Origin: a bacterium
GTDB lineage: Bacteria > 4484-113 > JAFGCY01
Assembly: GCA_020849855.1 (NCBI GenBank)
Contig: JADZFO010000014.1
Location: 1-13,567 of the forward strand
Direction: 5' to 3'
Length of the DNA: 13,567 bases
Part shown: piece after piece, positions 1 to 7,335 of the stretch
Position numbering within the stretch: the first letter of the stretch is position 1
Layout of the letters: each line of letters opens with the position of its first letter
Notes under the pieces: model-generated
Told to the model about the DNA's origin: nothing
Database searches by the model: none
The model's input: the letters and a program-made list of their open reading frames with translations, nothing else
Position numbers and translations under genes: made by a program

Positions 1-126
1 CGGAAAGATGTGAAGCCCTGAAGAGTTATTGTTCAAGATACAATTCCACTCGACCACACAGTGCTATCGGCCATCTGCCACCCACATCGCGCCTTCCGGC
101 ACTGAATAACCTGTTTGGCGGCCACA
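1..126 (+). mobile_element. 3' end of an IS481-family insertion sequence, left contig edge
   Basis: This segment is a perfect reverse complement of 13442-13567, and identity stops sharply at base 127. It ends in ...GGCGGCCACA, so the element tip read inward is TGTGGCCGCC; IS481-family termini characteristically begin TGT and end ACA. The plus strand encodes the C-terminal 41 residues of an integrase-type transposase right up to the tip. The next six bases, GCTACT, resemble the NCTAGN target described for IS481 with one mismatch. GC is about 52% by hand count, lower than the host genes. The rest of the element lies outside the window. Family assignment rests on the C-terminal motif and the tip, not on a full element. 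Confidence 0.85.
3..125 (+). CDS. IS481-family transposase, C-terminal fragment (no stop)
   Basis: This is the last 41 codons of a DDE integrase-core transposase whose 5' part is cut off by the contig edge. The segment YNSTRPHSAIGHLPPTSRL followed by NNLFGGH matches the usual IS481 ending (YN..RPH..LG..PP.SRL...NNL). That region lies after the catalytic DDE triad, which is not in the window. There is no stop codon inside the element. The frame continues through the junction (CAC-AGC-TAC-TCC) into the downstream propeller gene, giving one open frame from base 3 to 1367. The identical right-hand copy does stop, because its target supplies TAG. Whether a fusion protein is made is unknown. Confidence 0.8.
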
Positions 127-1367
127 GCTACTCCGCGCTTTCCGGCATCTCGCTGGCCATGGTCGAGCCCCAGACCGGCTATGGCGCCACTATCGCCGAC
201 GAGAGCGCTGCGGGCACAATCTACTTCTGCCGCGCCAGCGAGGGCGATACTGAGACCGTCATCAACAGCCTGCCGGGTGTGATGGGGCAGGGCAGCGAAC
301 TGCAGATTACCGCTTCCACGGGGCAGCTGCATGCCCTGTGGCGCAACAAGGGCATCCCGGCGGTGGTGCACAGCATCAGCAATGACCAGGGCGACAACTG
401 GACCTTCCCCGGGAGTATCCAGGGCCTGGCGCCCTTCCACAGCGCCTGCCTCAGCGCCAGCTACAGCGTGGACATGAACAAGCATCCGGACACCGCCTAC
501 ATCAGCCTCAACGACGGCGCGAACTTCGAGCTGCGCCACTGGGACGGCGGCGCCTGGGTGGACGATGTCTTCCGCACGAATGAAACCGGCACCGTCCCGC
601 TGCTGAGCCGCCACAACCAGTCGGCGAATGTCTCCTGGCTCAGCAACAACTCTGCGCTGGACCGCGTGATCCTCAGCCAGGGCAACCCGGTGGATGGCTG
701 GAGCACCAGCTTCCACGACCATGTGGACGGACGCAATGTCCACAGCGGCGCGATCAACGGCTTCAATGCCGGGACATATGAGCCCCTGTATGAGTCACTG
801 AAACTGGACCTCGGCGATGTGACGGGGCTGTACAGCGAGGACCTGGATAACCTGCAGGACCGCCTGCAGGTCTCGCTGCCGCTTTACGGCCCGCTGAGCT
901 ACTACCTGATTGCCAATGACGAGACCCTGGGCCAGTCCGCGGCCTCCGCCAGCTATGCCCTCGGCCTGAGCGATGACTATGCCAACGTTGCCTGGCTGGC
1001 GACGGACAACAGCTTCAAGCCCATCCGCTTCGCCCAGCGCCCGGCGCTGCTGGGCGGGACGGTCTTTAGCCGCCAGGACTACCTGCCGGGCTTCGCTGCC
1101 AACCCAGCGCTCGCGGACGGACGGCGCACCTGCAGCGCTGCCATGGCCTGGGGCAACACTGCCCTTGGCATTGTGGCCAGCCTGGACGGCAAGGAGCGCC
1201 GCCTCGAGTGGAGCAACCTGGGCGACTTTGAAGAACTCGCGCTGCCGGACTGGCTGGGCCGCATCGCCTGGCCGCAGTTGCTGGTGCTGGAGGACGGCAG
1301 CTGGATGCTGGCTTACCTTGACCTGGAGAGCAACAGCGTCATGTGCGTCCGGACCGCGGTGCCTTAG
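127..1367 (+). CDS. Asp-box/beta-propeller-like protein, 5' end removed by IS insertion
   Basis: The reading frame is open from the IS junction to the stop at 1365-1367 (about 413 residues). The first internal ATG is at 159, but homologous-looking sequence already precedes it, so 159 is probably not the native start. One clear Asp-box is visible (SNDQGDNW, fitting S-x-D-x-G-x-x-W), as found in sialidase/BNR-type propellers. The rest is rich in short aromatic- and glycine-containing strands such as LHALWRNKGIPAVVHSIS and AAMAWGNTALGIVASLDG, suggesting several blades. No catalytic sialidase set is recognisable, so I do not call an enzyme. A signal peptide, if there was one, would lie upstream of the IS. 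The 3' end converges on the glycosylase gene with a hairpin between them. It is either an inactivated gene or an IS-fused one. Confidence 0.7.
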
Positions 1368-1393
1368 GTCAGTGCCCCGGCACAAACCCGCTC

Positions 1394-1424
1394 AAGCCTC
1401 GCGCTGCCCTTAGCCGCGAGGCTT
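1394..1424. terminator. Convergent hairpin terminator between propeller gene and mpg
   Basis: AAGCCTCGCG (1394-1403) and CGCGAGGCTT (1415-1424) form a perfect 10-bp stem around an 11-nt loop. On the plus strand it is followed by GCGTTT, a short and weak U-tract; on the minus strand by GAGCGGGTTTG. It lies 26 bases after the plus-strand stop. Its right arm and most of its loop overlap the last codons and stop of the minus-strand glycosylase gene. It probably ends transcription from the left gene, possibly in both directions. The poor U-tracts keep confidence moderate. Confidence 0.55.
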
Positions 1425-2123
1425 GCGTTTAAGTGGCTTCAGGCTCACCTTCCCCACACCCGGATGGCCGGCCCAGTAGCAGCGCCAGGGCAGGGTATCC
1501 TGGAAGCTGAAGCCCACCCGCGTGCTCCAGGCCAGCGGCGGCGGAATAAAGCCCTCCGGCCGGTACAGGCGCACGCTGCCGCTCGCCGAATCACCAGTGC
1601 CACTCGCCTGCTGATCTCCGTCAAGCTGCAGCAGCATGCCGCTGCAGCGCCGGTCCAGCTCCAGGGCCTGGCAGATCAGCCCGGGGCCGCTGAGGCGCAG
1701 TGCGGCAGCCTGCTGTGCTGCATCCACCCCGGCTCCGCCATGCGGCGCGTAGGGCACGGCGGCGCGGATCAGCACGGCCGCAGCGCAGCCGTCCGCCTCG
1801 CAGACGATGTTGGCGCAGTGCCACATGCCGTAGGTAAAGTAAACGTACAGCGATCCTGGCGGACCGAACATCACCCGCGTCCGTTCTGTCATGCCCCGGT
1901 AGGCATGGCAGCCCGGCTCCCTCTGGTGATAGGCCTCAAGCTCCACAAGCTGGACGTGAATGACGCGCCCGTCCGGCAGCCGGCGCTCCAGCACGCAGCC
2001 CACCAGGCCCGCGGCCGCGCGGACCACATCACCGGCCAGGAGCTGCGCCAGCGGCAGCCCGGCGGCTTCAAGGTCCGGGGTGGCGGCCGGGGCGCAAACC
2101 TGCGGCTTGGGGGAACTCGGCAT
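1410..2123 (-). CDS. mpg: 3-methyladenine DNA glycosylase, AAG/Mpg family
   Basis: A monofunctional base-excision repair enzyme that flips out and removes alkylated purines such as 3-methyladenine, leaving abasic sites. At 237 aa it is slightly longer than typical bacterial members (about 190-210). The core is clear: VELEAY (residues 60-65) holds the likely catalytic Glu63 and the intercalating/stacking Tyr65, followed by GCHAYRGMTERTRVMFGPPG and SLYVYFTYGMWHCANIV, which match the human AAG signature (E-A-Y, H-x-x-R-G, R-x-x-x-M-F, Y-V-Y-x-x-Y-G-M). The first roughly 20 residues are a Pro/Ala-rich extension. The ATG at 2123 is the only good start. It has no convincing ribosome-binding site but lies 6 nt after a TAGGAT box on the minus strand, suggesting a leaderless message. 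It is divergent from the lipoprotein gene and convergent with the truncated propeller gene. Confidence 0.93.
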   Translation of the reverse strand: MPSSPKPQVCAPAATPDLEAAGLPLAQLLAGDVVRAAAGLVGCVLERRLPDGRVIHVQLVELEAYHQREPGCHAYRGMTERTRVMFGPPGSLYVYFTYGMWHCANIVCEADGCAAAVLIRAAVPYAPHGGAGVDAAQQAAALRLSGPGLICQALELDRRCSGMLLQLDGDQQASGTGDSASGSVRLYRPEGFIPPPLAWSTRVGFSFQDTLPWRCYWAGHPGVGKVSLKPLKRKPRG

Positions 2124-2129
2124 GCCAGT

Positions 2130-2135
2130 ATCCTA
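2130..2135 (-). promoter_or_regulatory. Putative -10 box for mpg (leaderless)
   Basis: On the minus strand TAGGAT is followed by ACTGGC and then the mpg ATG. That spacing would put the transcription start at or next to the start codon. No clear TTGACA-like -35 is visible. The similar box TAGAAT lies on the opposite strand at 2152-2157 ahead of the divergent gene. Supported only by motif and position. Confidence 0.35.
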
Positions 2136-2151
2136 GCGGGCAGGGAGCGGC

Positions 2152-2157
2152 TAGAAT
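2152..2157 (+). promoter_or_regulatory. Putative -10 box for the lipoprotein gene
   Basis: TAGAATCT ends a few bases before the ATG at 2162. The same octamer TAGAATCT occurs at 11634-11641 ahead of lysS. A start about 7 nt downstream of this box would fall near 2164, which either makes the ATG leaderless or favours the downstream TTG at 2195. No convincing -35 is seen. Confidence 0.35.
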
Positions 2158-2161
2158 CTCA

Positions 2162-3643
2162 ATGCGGACTTTAGCGCGGCTGAAGGTGAGGGAATTGAAA
2201 GAGCACAAGGCACTATTCACACGCGGGGCTGCTGCAGCCCTGCTGCTCTGCACGCTGGGCTTCAGCGGCCTGCTCGCCGGCTGCAACAAGGCAGGCCAGC
2301 AGGGCAGCGGCAGCGGGAGCTCCGGCACGGCCAGCAGCGGCTCGCAGAGCAGCCAGAAGGCGCCCGGCGCCTCTGAGATGGCCAGCATGGATATCGGCGA
2401 GCGCATTGCTCTGGGCCGCGAGCTGAGCCTGCTCAGCAACACGCCGATGGCGGCCGACCCGCCGGATGCGCTGGACATCAGCCGCGACGGCAACACCCTT
2501 TTCGCCCACGGCCTGAACAAGGCCAGCGGCAACTATTACCTGGTCCAGGTACCAATTCTGGAAGAGACTCTCGGCGCTGGCCAGGTCCTGCTGGAGGATC
2601 CGCGCCTGCTGCGCACCTTTGTGGCCAGCCATCCGCGCGGCAAGGAGGCGATGGGCGCTGAGTACTTCCAGCGCAGCCAGCAGACACCGATCGTTGACCT
2701 GATCAGCCGCTTCAGCAAGGAGTTCCCTGAAGAGGCCGAGGGCCGGCTGATGGTGCCCTACAACAATGCCCCGGGTTTCCCGCTGGACAAACTGGGTAAC
2801 AGCGCGATGGACCTCAGCCCCTTCTATAACTGGGTCGGCGACAAGATCATCGTGCCGCTCAAGGAGCATGGCGTCTGCGTTGTGCCGGCCTCCGGGATCG
2901 GCATGCACTTCGCCCCATATCCCGATTTCCCCGGCGGCTACAGCGGCCTGACCATGGGCGCACTGCCCGATGAGCGCAGCGACCAGTTTGTCTGGCTGTC
3001 CATCTGGCGCACCGAAGGGCCCAAGGACCTCTGCCGCCTCTTCGTGCTGGACCTGCAGAACTACCAGTGGCTGCAGGTCGCCGAGCTGGACTGGATTGTC
3101 TACGACGTGGGAACGATCAGCGTCTGGAACGAGCCCTGGCTGATCAGCGGTTCACGCTCGCCGGCGGCCAGCAATGCTGAAGGCGAGACCTATGCCCCGC
3201 AGGAGGGCCAGACCGGTGTGCGCGTGCCCAAGCTGGGCCGCCTGATCCCCGCCACCGGCATGACCGAGACCATTCCCTACCAGGGCAACCCGGTCTGGGA
3301 TGTCGCGGTCGACCCCAGCGGTGCCTATATCGCCTACATGGACCGGCGGCGCTATGCCATGGTCCGGGTCGAACCGGCTACCGGAAAGGTGGACATCGAC
3401 CCGCGCTGGTGGTCGGATGACACCGAGCTCAAGGTCTTCATCAATGAAGGCGGCGAGCGGGCCCTCTTCTGGCGCGGAGACATCCTGATCCGCGGCCAGT
3501 GGACCCAGCATGAGGACGGCACAGGTTATGAAGAGGCGCCGGCGGCCGGGGCGGAGGAGAAGGACGACATCCAGCCCAGCGCCGTCGACCTGCCGGAGGA
3601 CGAAACGGAAGAGGGGCAGGAAACATCGGCCGGAGGTGCCTAG
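2162..3643 (+). CDS. Propeller-like lipoprotein of unknown function
   Basis: 493 aa from the ATG at 2162. A hydrophobic segment (about residues 22-39) ends in the lipobox LLAG-C41, so the mature protein should be lipid-anchored through Cys41, followed by a Gly/Ser-rich linker (about 45-66). The body has TolB/WD-like strand motifs, for example DISRDGNTLFAHGL near 105 and VAVDPSGAYIAYMDRRRYAM in the C-terminal third. It ends in a low-complexity acidic tail (EEKDD...PEDETEEGQE). The TTG at 2195 is an alternative start: it follows AAGGTGAGGG and would give MKEHKALFTRG..., a more typical signal-peptide n-region, and it fits a transcript starting near the TAGAAT box. I recognise no enzyme family. 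An extracytoplasmic binding or sensing role is only a guess from the fold. Confidence 0.85.
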   Translation: MRTLARLKVRELKEHKALFTRGAAAALLLCTLGFSGLLAGCNKAGQQGSGSGSSGTASSGSQSSQKAPGASEMASMDIGERIALGRELSLLSNTPMAADPPDALDISRDGNTLFAHGLNKASGNYYLVQVPILEETLGAGQVLLEDPRLLRTFVASHPRGKEAMGAEYFQRSQQTPIVDLISRFSKEFPEEAEGRLMVPYNNAPGFPLDKLGNSAMDLSPFYNWVGDKIIVPLKEHGVCVVPASGIGMHFAPYPDFPGGYSGLTMGALPDERSDQFVWLSIWRTEGPKDLCRLFVLDLQNYQWLQVAELDWIVYDVGTISVWNEPWLISGSRSPAASNAEGETYAPQEGQTGVRVPKLGRLIPATGMTETIPYQGNPVWDVAVDPSGAYIAYMDRRRYAMVRVEPATGKVDIDPRWWSDDTELKVFINEGGERALFWRGDILIRGQWTQHEDGTGYEEAPAAGAEEKDDIQPSAVDLPEDETEEGQETSAGGA

Positions 3644-3659
3644 TCAGCATTGACATGCA

Positions 3660-4172
3660 GTGGCAGAGGCAAAGCCTGAGATGAGCCTGGGCTGGAGCTG
3701 GGAAGAGCTGCTGCGTCTGCTGCTGGCCATAGTGCTGGGAGTGCTGGTCGGGCTGGAGCGCCAGATGCTGCATAAGCCCGCCGGCGTACGGACCATCGGC
3801 ATTGTCACCCTCGGCTCCTGCCTGATCATGATGCTGGGCATCCGCCTGCACGATGCCTATGGCGATGTGACCGACCCGGCGCGCCTGGCGGCCCAGGTGA
3901 TCAGCGGCATCGGCTTCCTTTGCGCCGGCGTGATCATCCAGACCCGCATGCATGTGCAGGGCCTCACCACCGCCGCGGTTGTGTGGATGATGGCGGGCGT
4001 CGGCCTCGCCATCGGGGCGGGCTGGTATGTGGTCGGCATCAGCGCGGCCCTGCTGGCCTGGATCGGCCTGATCCTCGACCCCCTGGTGACGCGCTTTGTC
4101 GAATGGCGCATCAGCCGCCGCAGCCAGCCACCGCCGGATGCGCTTGAAACTGATGACAGCTCGGACGATTAG
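3660..4172 (+). CDS. MgtC/SapB-family inner-membrane protein
   Basis: A small polytopic membrane protein of up to 170 aa. The family hallmark runs are present: LLRLLLAIVLGVLVGLERQ at the N-terminus, AGVRTIGIVTLGS, ISGIGFLCAGVIIQ, and VQGLTTAAVVWMMAGVGLAIG followed by a last membrane segment. This is the conserved N-terminal membrane domain only; the soluble C-terminal domain of Salmonella MgtC is absent and replaced by a short hydrophilic tail. MgtC itself is linked to growth in low magnesium and to modulation of the F-ATPase. For short family members like this the role is not settled. The start is uncertain: GTG at 3660 lacks a ribosome-binding site, while ATG at 3681 has AGAGG 11 nt upstream and gives MSLGWSWEELL. 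It starts 16 bases after the lipoprotein stop, so the two may be cotranscribed. Confidence 0.88.
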   Translation: MAEAKPEMSLGWSWEELLRLLLAIVLGVLVGLERQMLHKPAGVRTIGIVTLGSCLIMMLGIRLHDAYGDVTDPARLAAQVISGIGFLCAGVIIQTRMHVQGLTTAAVVWMMAGVGLAIGAGWYVVGISAALLAWIGLILDPLVTRFVEWRISRRSQPPPDALETDDSSDD

Positions 4173-4262
4173 GCCGCCCGGCAGTTAAGTTTCAGGTAAG
4201 ACACAGCGCAGCGAAGCAGGCGGGGTTAGGATTTTTCTGCCTATTACAATTACAGGCCAAAC

Positions 4263-5969
4263 ATGAATAACCCCACGGGAACTGAAGAGCAGGCAGCGGG
4301 CCAGGGCGCACCCAGCGGTGTGTCTTCCGACGCGTCCCAGGCTCATGAGCTGGAAAGCCTGCGCCGCGAACTGCGCGAGACGCAGGCCCAGCTTTACAGC
4401 ATCCTGCGTGCCTCAACCGGCTATGGCATTGTGCTGATGGACTCCGAGTACCGGGTCCTGCACTACAACGCCGCCGCCGATGCCCTGTTCCAGATTGCCG
4501 CGGATGCGGCCAAAAGCGAACCCCTGAGCGACGAGCGCATCGCCCAGATCCTGCGCGCCCCGAACCTTAACGAGGTGCGGGCGGCGCTGGGGACCGGCGG
4601 GCGCTGGGAGGCCGAGGTCGAGCATGACCAGGTCAAGGACTATGAAGGCTATCCGCGCCTGGTCCAGATCGTCATCACCTCAACCCACAGCCGGGCGGCC
4701 GAGACCCTCTCGCGCGGCTACCTGCTGATCGCCCGCGACATTACTGATCAGCGCCGCCGGGAGCGCAGCCTGCTGGAAAGCCAGCGCATGGACTCCATCG
4801 GCCTGCTGGCGGGCGGCATCGCCCATGACTTCAACAACATCCTGATGGGCATACTGGGCTATTCCAGCCTGGTCAAGGACATGCTGGGCCCCGGCCACAG
4901 CGCCTTTCGCATGCTGGACACCATCGAGAAGGCGGCCGAGCGCGCCGTCAGCCTGACCAACCAGCTGCTGGCCTACAGCCGCGGCGGCAAGCTGCAGAGC
5001 GTCTACGTCAACCTGGACCACATGGTGACGGACATGCTCAACATCATCGGCTCCAACATCAGCAAGCAGATCAACATGGTGCATGAGCCGGCGGACGAGC
5101 TGCCCTGGGTGGTGGTCGATCCGGTGCAGCTGCAGCAGGTGATCATGAACCTCTGCATCAACTCCTCGGAGGCCATCGCCGAGAAGAACAGCCAGATGAG
5201 CCTCGAGGAGCAGGGCGGCACCATCACCCTGCGCACGGGCGTCAAGACCTTTGATATGGAGCGCAACCGTTTCAAGGGCATCGGCGATGTCCAGATCAAC
5301 GGCGAGTTCGTGTTCCTGCAGGTGGAGGACGACGGCATCGGCCTGAACCCCGATACCCTGGCCAGGATCTTCGAGCCCTTCTTCACCACCAAGTTCACCG
5401 GCCGCGGCCTTGGCCTCTCGGCGGTGGAGGGCATTGTGCGCAACCACGGCGGCGCGATGATGGTGGAAAGCCAGCGCGGGCACGGCTCGCGCTTCACCAT
5501 CTTCCTGCCGGCCAAGCGCAGCATGGTGCTGGAGGGCGAGGACAGCGACCTGCCCAAGCCCCTGCAGGGCACGGAGACGATCCTCTTCGTCGATGACGAA
5601 CCGGTGGCCCGCCAGCTCGGCCTGCTGACCCTGGCCAACCTGGGTTACCGCGTGCTGCTGGCGGAGAACGGCCGCATCGGCCTCGATGCCTACAAGAAGA
5701 ACATCGAAGAAGTCTCGCTGGTGATCCTCGACCTGACCATGCCTGAGATGAACGGCGAGGAAGTGCTGACGGCGATGGCCGAGCTGCACGGCAGCAGCGG
5801 GCGCGAGTTCGCCACGCCGATCCTGCTGACCTCCGGCTACGACGAGTCGGCGATGGACGAGCTGAAGCACCGCTCCACCGCCACCAGCTTCCTGCAAAAG
5901 CCCTACACGCCAGAGCAGCTCTCGCGGGCCGTCCGCGAGCTGCTGGACCGTGTGGGCCGCCTGGCCTGA
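4263..5969 (+). CDS. Soluble hybrid sensor histidine kinase (PAS-HisKA-HATPase-REC)
   Basis: 568 aa with no membrane segment, so probably cytoplasmic. A short coiled region (about 25-48) leads into a PAS-like domain (about 45-165) starting LYSILRASTGYGIVLMDSEY. The dimerisation/phosphoacceptor motif GGIAHDFNNIL places the autophosphorylated histidine at His188. The ATPase domain has the N-box (VIMNLCINSSEAI, 293-305), DDGIG (356-360), the F-box IFEPFFTTK (369-377) and GRGLGLSAVEGI (380-391). A C-terminal receiver follows (about 438-560) with the acidic pair Asp444/Asp445, phosphoacceptor Asp490 in VILDLTMPEMNG, Thr523 and Lys546. All key residues are present, so both kinase and receiver should work. 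The signal and output are not evident; no DNA-binding domain is attached. The start at 4263 lacks a strong ribosome-binding site; a TACAAT box (4245-4250) lies close upstream. It converges on the flagellar operon terminator. Confidence 0.93.
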   Translation: MNNPTGTEEQAAGQGAPSGVSSDASQAHELESLRRELRETQAQLYSILRASTGYGIVLMDSEYRVLHYNAAADALFQIAADAAKSEPLSDERIAQILRAPNLNEVRAALGTGGRWEAEVEHDQVKDYEGYPRLVQIVITSTHSRAAETLSRGYLLIARDITDQRRRERSLLESQRMDSIGLLAGGIAHDFNNILMGILGYSSLVKDMLGPGHSAFRMLDTIEKAAERAVSLTNQLLAYSRGGKLQSVYVNLDHMVTDMLNIIGSNISKQINMVHEPADELPWVVVDPVQLQQVIMNLCINSSEAIAEKNSQMSLEEQGGTITLRTGVKTFDMERNRFKGIGDVQINGEFVFLQVEDDGIGLNPDTLARIFEPFFTTKFTGRGLGLSAVEGIVRNHGGAMMVESQRGHGSRFTIFLPAKRSMVLEGEDSDLPKPLQGTETILFVDDEPVARQLGLLTLANLGYRVLLAENGRIGLDAYKKNIEEVSLVILDLTMPEMNGEEVLTAMAELHGSSGREFATPILLTSGYDESAMDELKHRSTATSFLQKPYTPEQLSRAVRELLDRVGRLA

Positions 5970-5974
5970 GGCAA

Positions 5975-6008
5975 GAAAAAAAAGACCGCCATTGGTGAGA
6001 TGGCGGTC
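5975..6008 (-). terminator. Intrinsic terminator of the flagellar operon
   Basis: GACCGCCAT (5984-5992) and ATGGCGGTC (6000-6008) form a perfect 9-bp GC-rich stem with a 7-nt loop. Read on the minus strand, the stem is followed immediately by TCTTTTTTTTCTTG, an excellent U-tract. On the plus strand it is followed by CCGCTTGG, so it terminates minus-strand transcription. It lies 32 bases beyond the small ORF after flgI and 15 bases from the kinase stop. Confidence 0.9.
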
Positions 6009-6039
6009 CCGCTTGGAAAAGGAACAGGTGGATAGCAAG

Positions 6040-6189
6040 TTAGGGATAAACAGGCGCGCCCTCCGTGGCACGCCCTAGCCACAATTGCCGCTGGTAATGC
6101 ACCAGCAGACTCAGATAGCGATTCAGTCGCCCGCAGGCTCTGCCGCCCCTGAAGGCAGCCATGCAAAGTGCTGTCGCGTAGTTATTCAT
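6040..6189 (-). CDS. 49-residue small ORF at the end of the flagellar operon
   Basis: On the minus strand an ATG three bases after the flgI stop (TGA-GAA-ATG) opens a 49-codon frame ending in TAA at 6042-6040, which is followed 32 bases on by the operon terminator. The peptide begins MNNYATALCMAAFRGG and ends WLGRATEGAPVYP; it is basic, with two cysteines (residues 9 and 19). It fills almost all the space between flgI and the terminator, in the position where flgJ often lies, but it bears no resemblance to the FlgJ rod-binding domain. About 65% of its third positions are G or C, fewer than in the flg genes, so chance cannot be excluded. Coupled translation after flgI is an inference from spacing; there is no strong independent ribosome-binding site. 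Confidence 0.4.
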   Translation of the reverse strand: MNNYATALCMAAFRGGRACGRLNRYLSLLVHYQRQLWLGRATEGAPVYP

Positions 6190-6192
6190 TTC

Positions 6193-7290
6193 TCAGATCA
6201 GTTCAAGTTCGCCCACCAGGGCGCCGGAGGCCGCGAGCGCCTCGAATACCGCTACAACATCGCTGGGGCTCAGGCGCAGCTTGCTCAGGCCCAGGGCCAC
6301 TTCCGCGGCCGTGGTCGAGCCGTCCAGCACCGGGCCGTCCAGCTCTTCAGGGCTGCCGGCCTTGCTGCCGCGGCCGCCTTCATCCGACCTGCTGCCCTTA
6401 AGCTTGCGGCCGAAGCTGAGGGTCATGCCGCCATGCGTCACGGCACTGGGCAGGATTTCAACCTCTTCGCCCAGCACGATGGTGCCGGTGCGCTGGTTGA
6501 TCACCACTTTGGCCGGCTGGCCCGGATTCACATCCAGGTCCTCCAGCATGGCGATGAAGGGGACGAGGTCATCAGCGGCCTTCGCCGGCACGCGTACACT
6601 CACGGTCCCGCCGTCTTCCGCCCGGGCGATGTGCCCGCCCAGGGCGTCGTTGATCGCCTCGCTCATCCGGCTGGCCGTGGTGAAGTCCGGCTCGCGCAGG
6701 TTCAGCTTGATCGCGCCGTCATCCTTCAGCATGGTGGACGGCACTTCCTGCTCCACCAGCGCCCCGCCCGGGATGCGCCCGGCGGTCAGGTGCGGCTTGG
6801 CGCCACGCCCGCCGCTGCCGGAGGCGCCGACCTGCGAGCCCAGGCTCACCTCGCCCTGCGCCGCGGCATAGATCCGGCCGTCGGCGCCCTTCAGCAGGGT
6901 CTGGTACAGCACCCCGCCCGAGAGGCTCTTGGCTGAGCCGATGGCGCTCAGCGTGACATCCAGCACATCGCCGTTGCTGACGAAGGGCGGCAGGTCGGTG
7001 GTGACCATCACCGCCGCGAAATTCTTCACATTGATCCGGTTCGCATCAAACTGGAAGCCCTGGCTGGCCAGCAGGTTGGCGATGGCCTCGGCTGTGTAGG
7101 GCGTGTTCTTGGGGTCGTCGCCCGTGCCGCTGAGGCCGCCCACCAGGCCAAAGCCGATCAGCTGGTTGCTGCGCGCGCCGTCAATCCGGGCCAGGTCGCG
7201 GACCTTGGCCGCCATGGCCGGCTGGGCGCTGAGCAGGGCCAGCAGTCCTGCCGCCAGTCCCAGTACCAGTTGTGTCTTTACTGTCTTCAT
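6193..7290 (-). CDS. flgI: Flagellar P-ring protein FlgI
   Basis: Forms the periplasmic P-ring, the bushing for the rod in the peptidoglycan layer. 365 aa, the usual family length. A Sec signal peptide (MKTVKTQLVLGLAAGLLALL...) ends near AMA-AK at about residue 27. Diagnostic segments follow: VRDLARIDGARSNQLIGFGLVGGLSGTGD near the N-terminus, FAAVMVTTDLPPFVSNGDVLDV, the INQRTGTIVLGEEVEILPSAV stretch in the C-terminal half, and the family-typical ending LAASGALVGELELI. Its ATG at 7290 follows GGTGAGAAAG. It lies 45 bases after flgH; that gap holds two small inverted repeats (GGCCC/GGGCC at 7314-7328 and CCAG/CTGG), which may shape the message. Confidence 0.97.
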   Translation of the reverse strand: MKTVKTQLVLGLAAGLLALLSAQPAMAAKVRDLARIDGARSNQLIGFGLVGGLSGTGDDPKNTPYTAEAIANLLASQGFQFDANRINVKNFAAVMVTTDLPPFVSNGDVLDVTLSAIGSAKSLSGGVLYQTLLKGADGRIYAAAQGEVSLGSQVGASGSGGRGAKPHLTAGRIPGGALVEQEVPSTMLKDDGAIKLNLREPDFTTASRMSEAINDALGGHIARAEDGGTVSVRVPAKAADDLVPFIAMLEDLDVNPGQPAKVVINQRTGTIVLGEEVEILPSAVTHGGMTLSFGRKLKGSRSDEGGRGSKAGSPEELDGPVLDGSTTAAEVALGLSKLRLSPSDVVAVFEALAASGALVGELELI

Positions 7291-7335
7291 TTCTTTCTCA
7301 CCAGTTCCAAGCTGGCCCGCACAGGGCCTGAGTTG

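Noticed and set aside
33-743. Long minus-strand open frame opposite the propeller gene
   Set aside because: It is the shadow of the plus-strand gene in high-GC DNA, with low-complexity Ala/Val/Arg-rich translation and no recognisable motif. The same applies to the long frames opposite the kinase (4680-6071), cheR (10617-11660) and lysS (11533-13323).
4173-4262. Terminator or small gene between the MgtC-like gene and the kinase
   Set aside because: No good stem with a U-tract and no supported short frame; only a TACAAT box near 4245 and a TTAGGAT near 4226, too weak to annotate separately.
6085-6936. Plus-strand open frame of 283 codons opposite flgI
   Set aside because: The translation is Ala/Gly/Arg/His-rich shadow sequence; FlgI on the minus strand is unmistakable.
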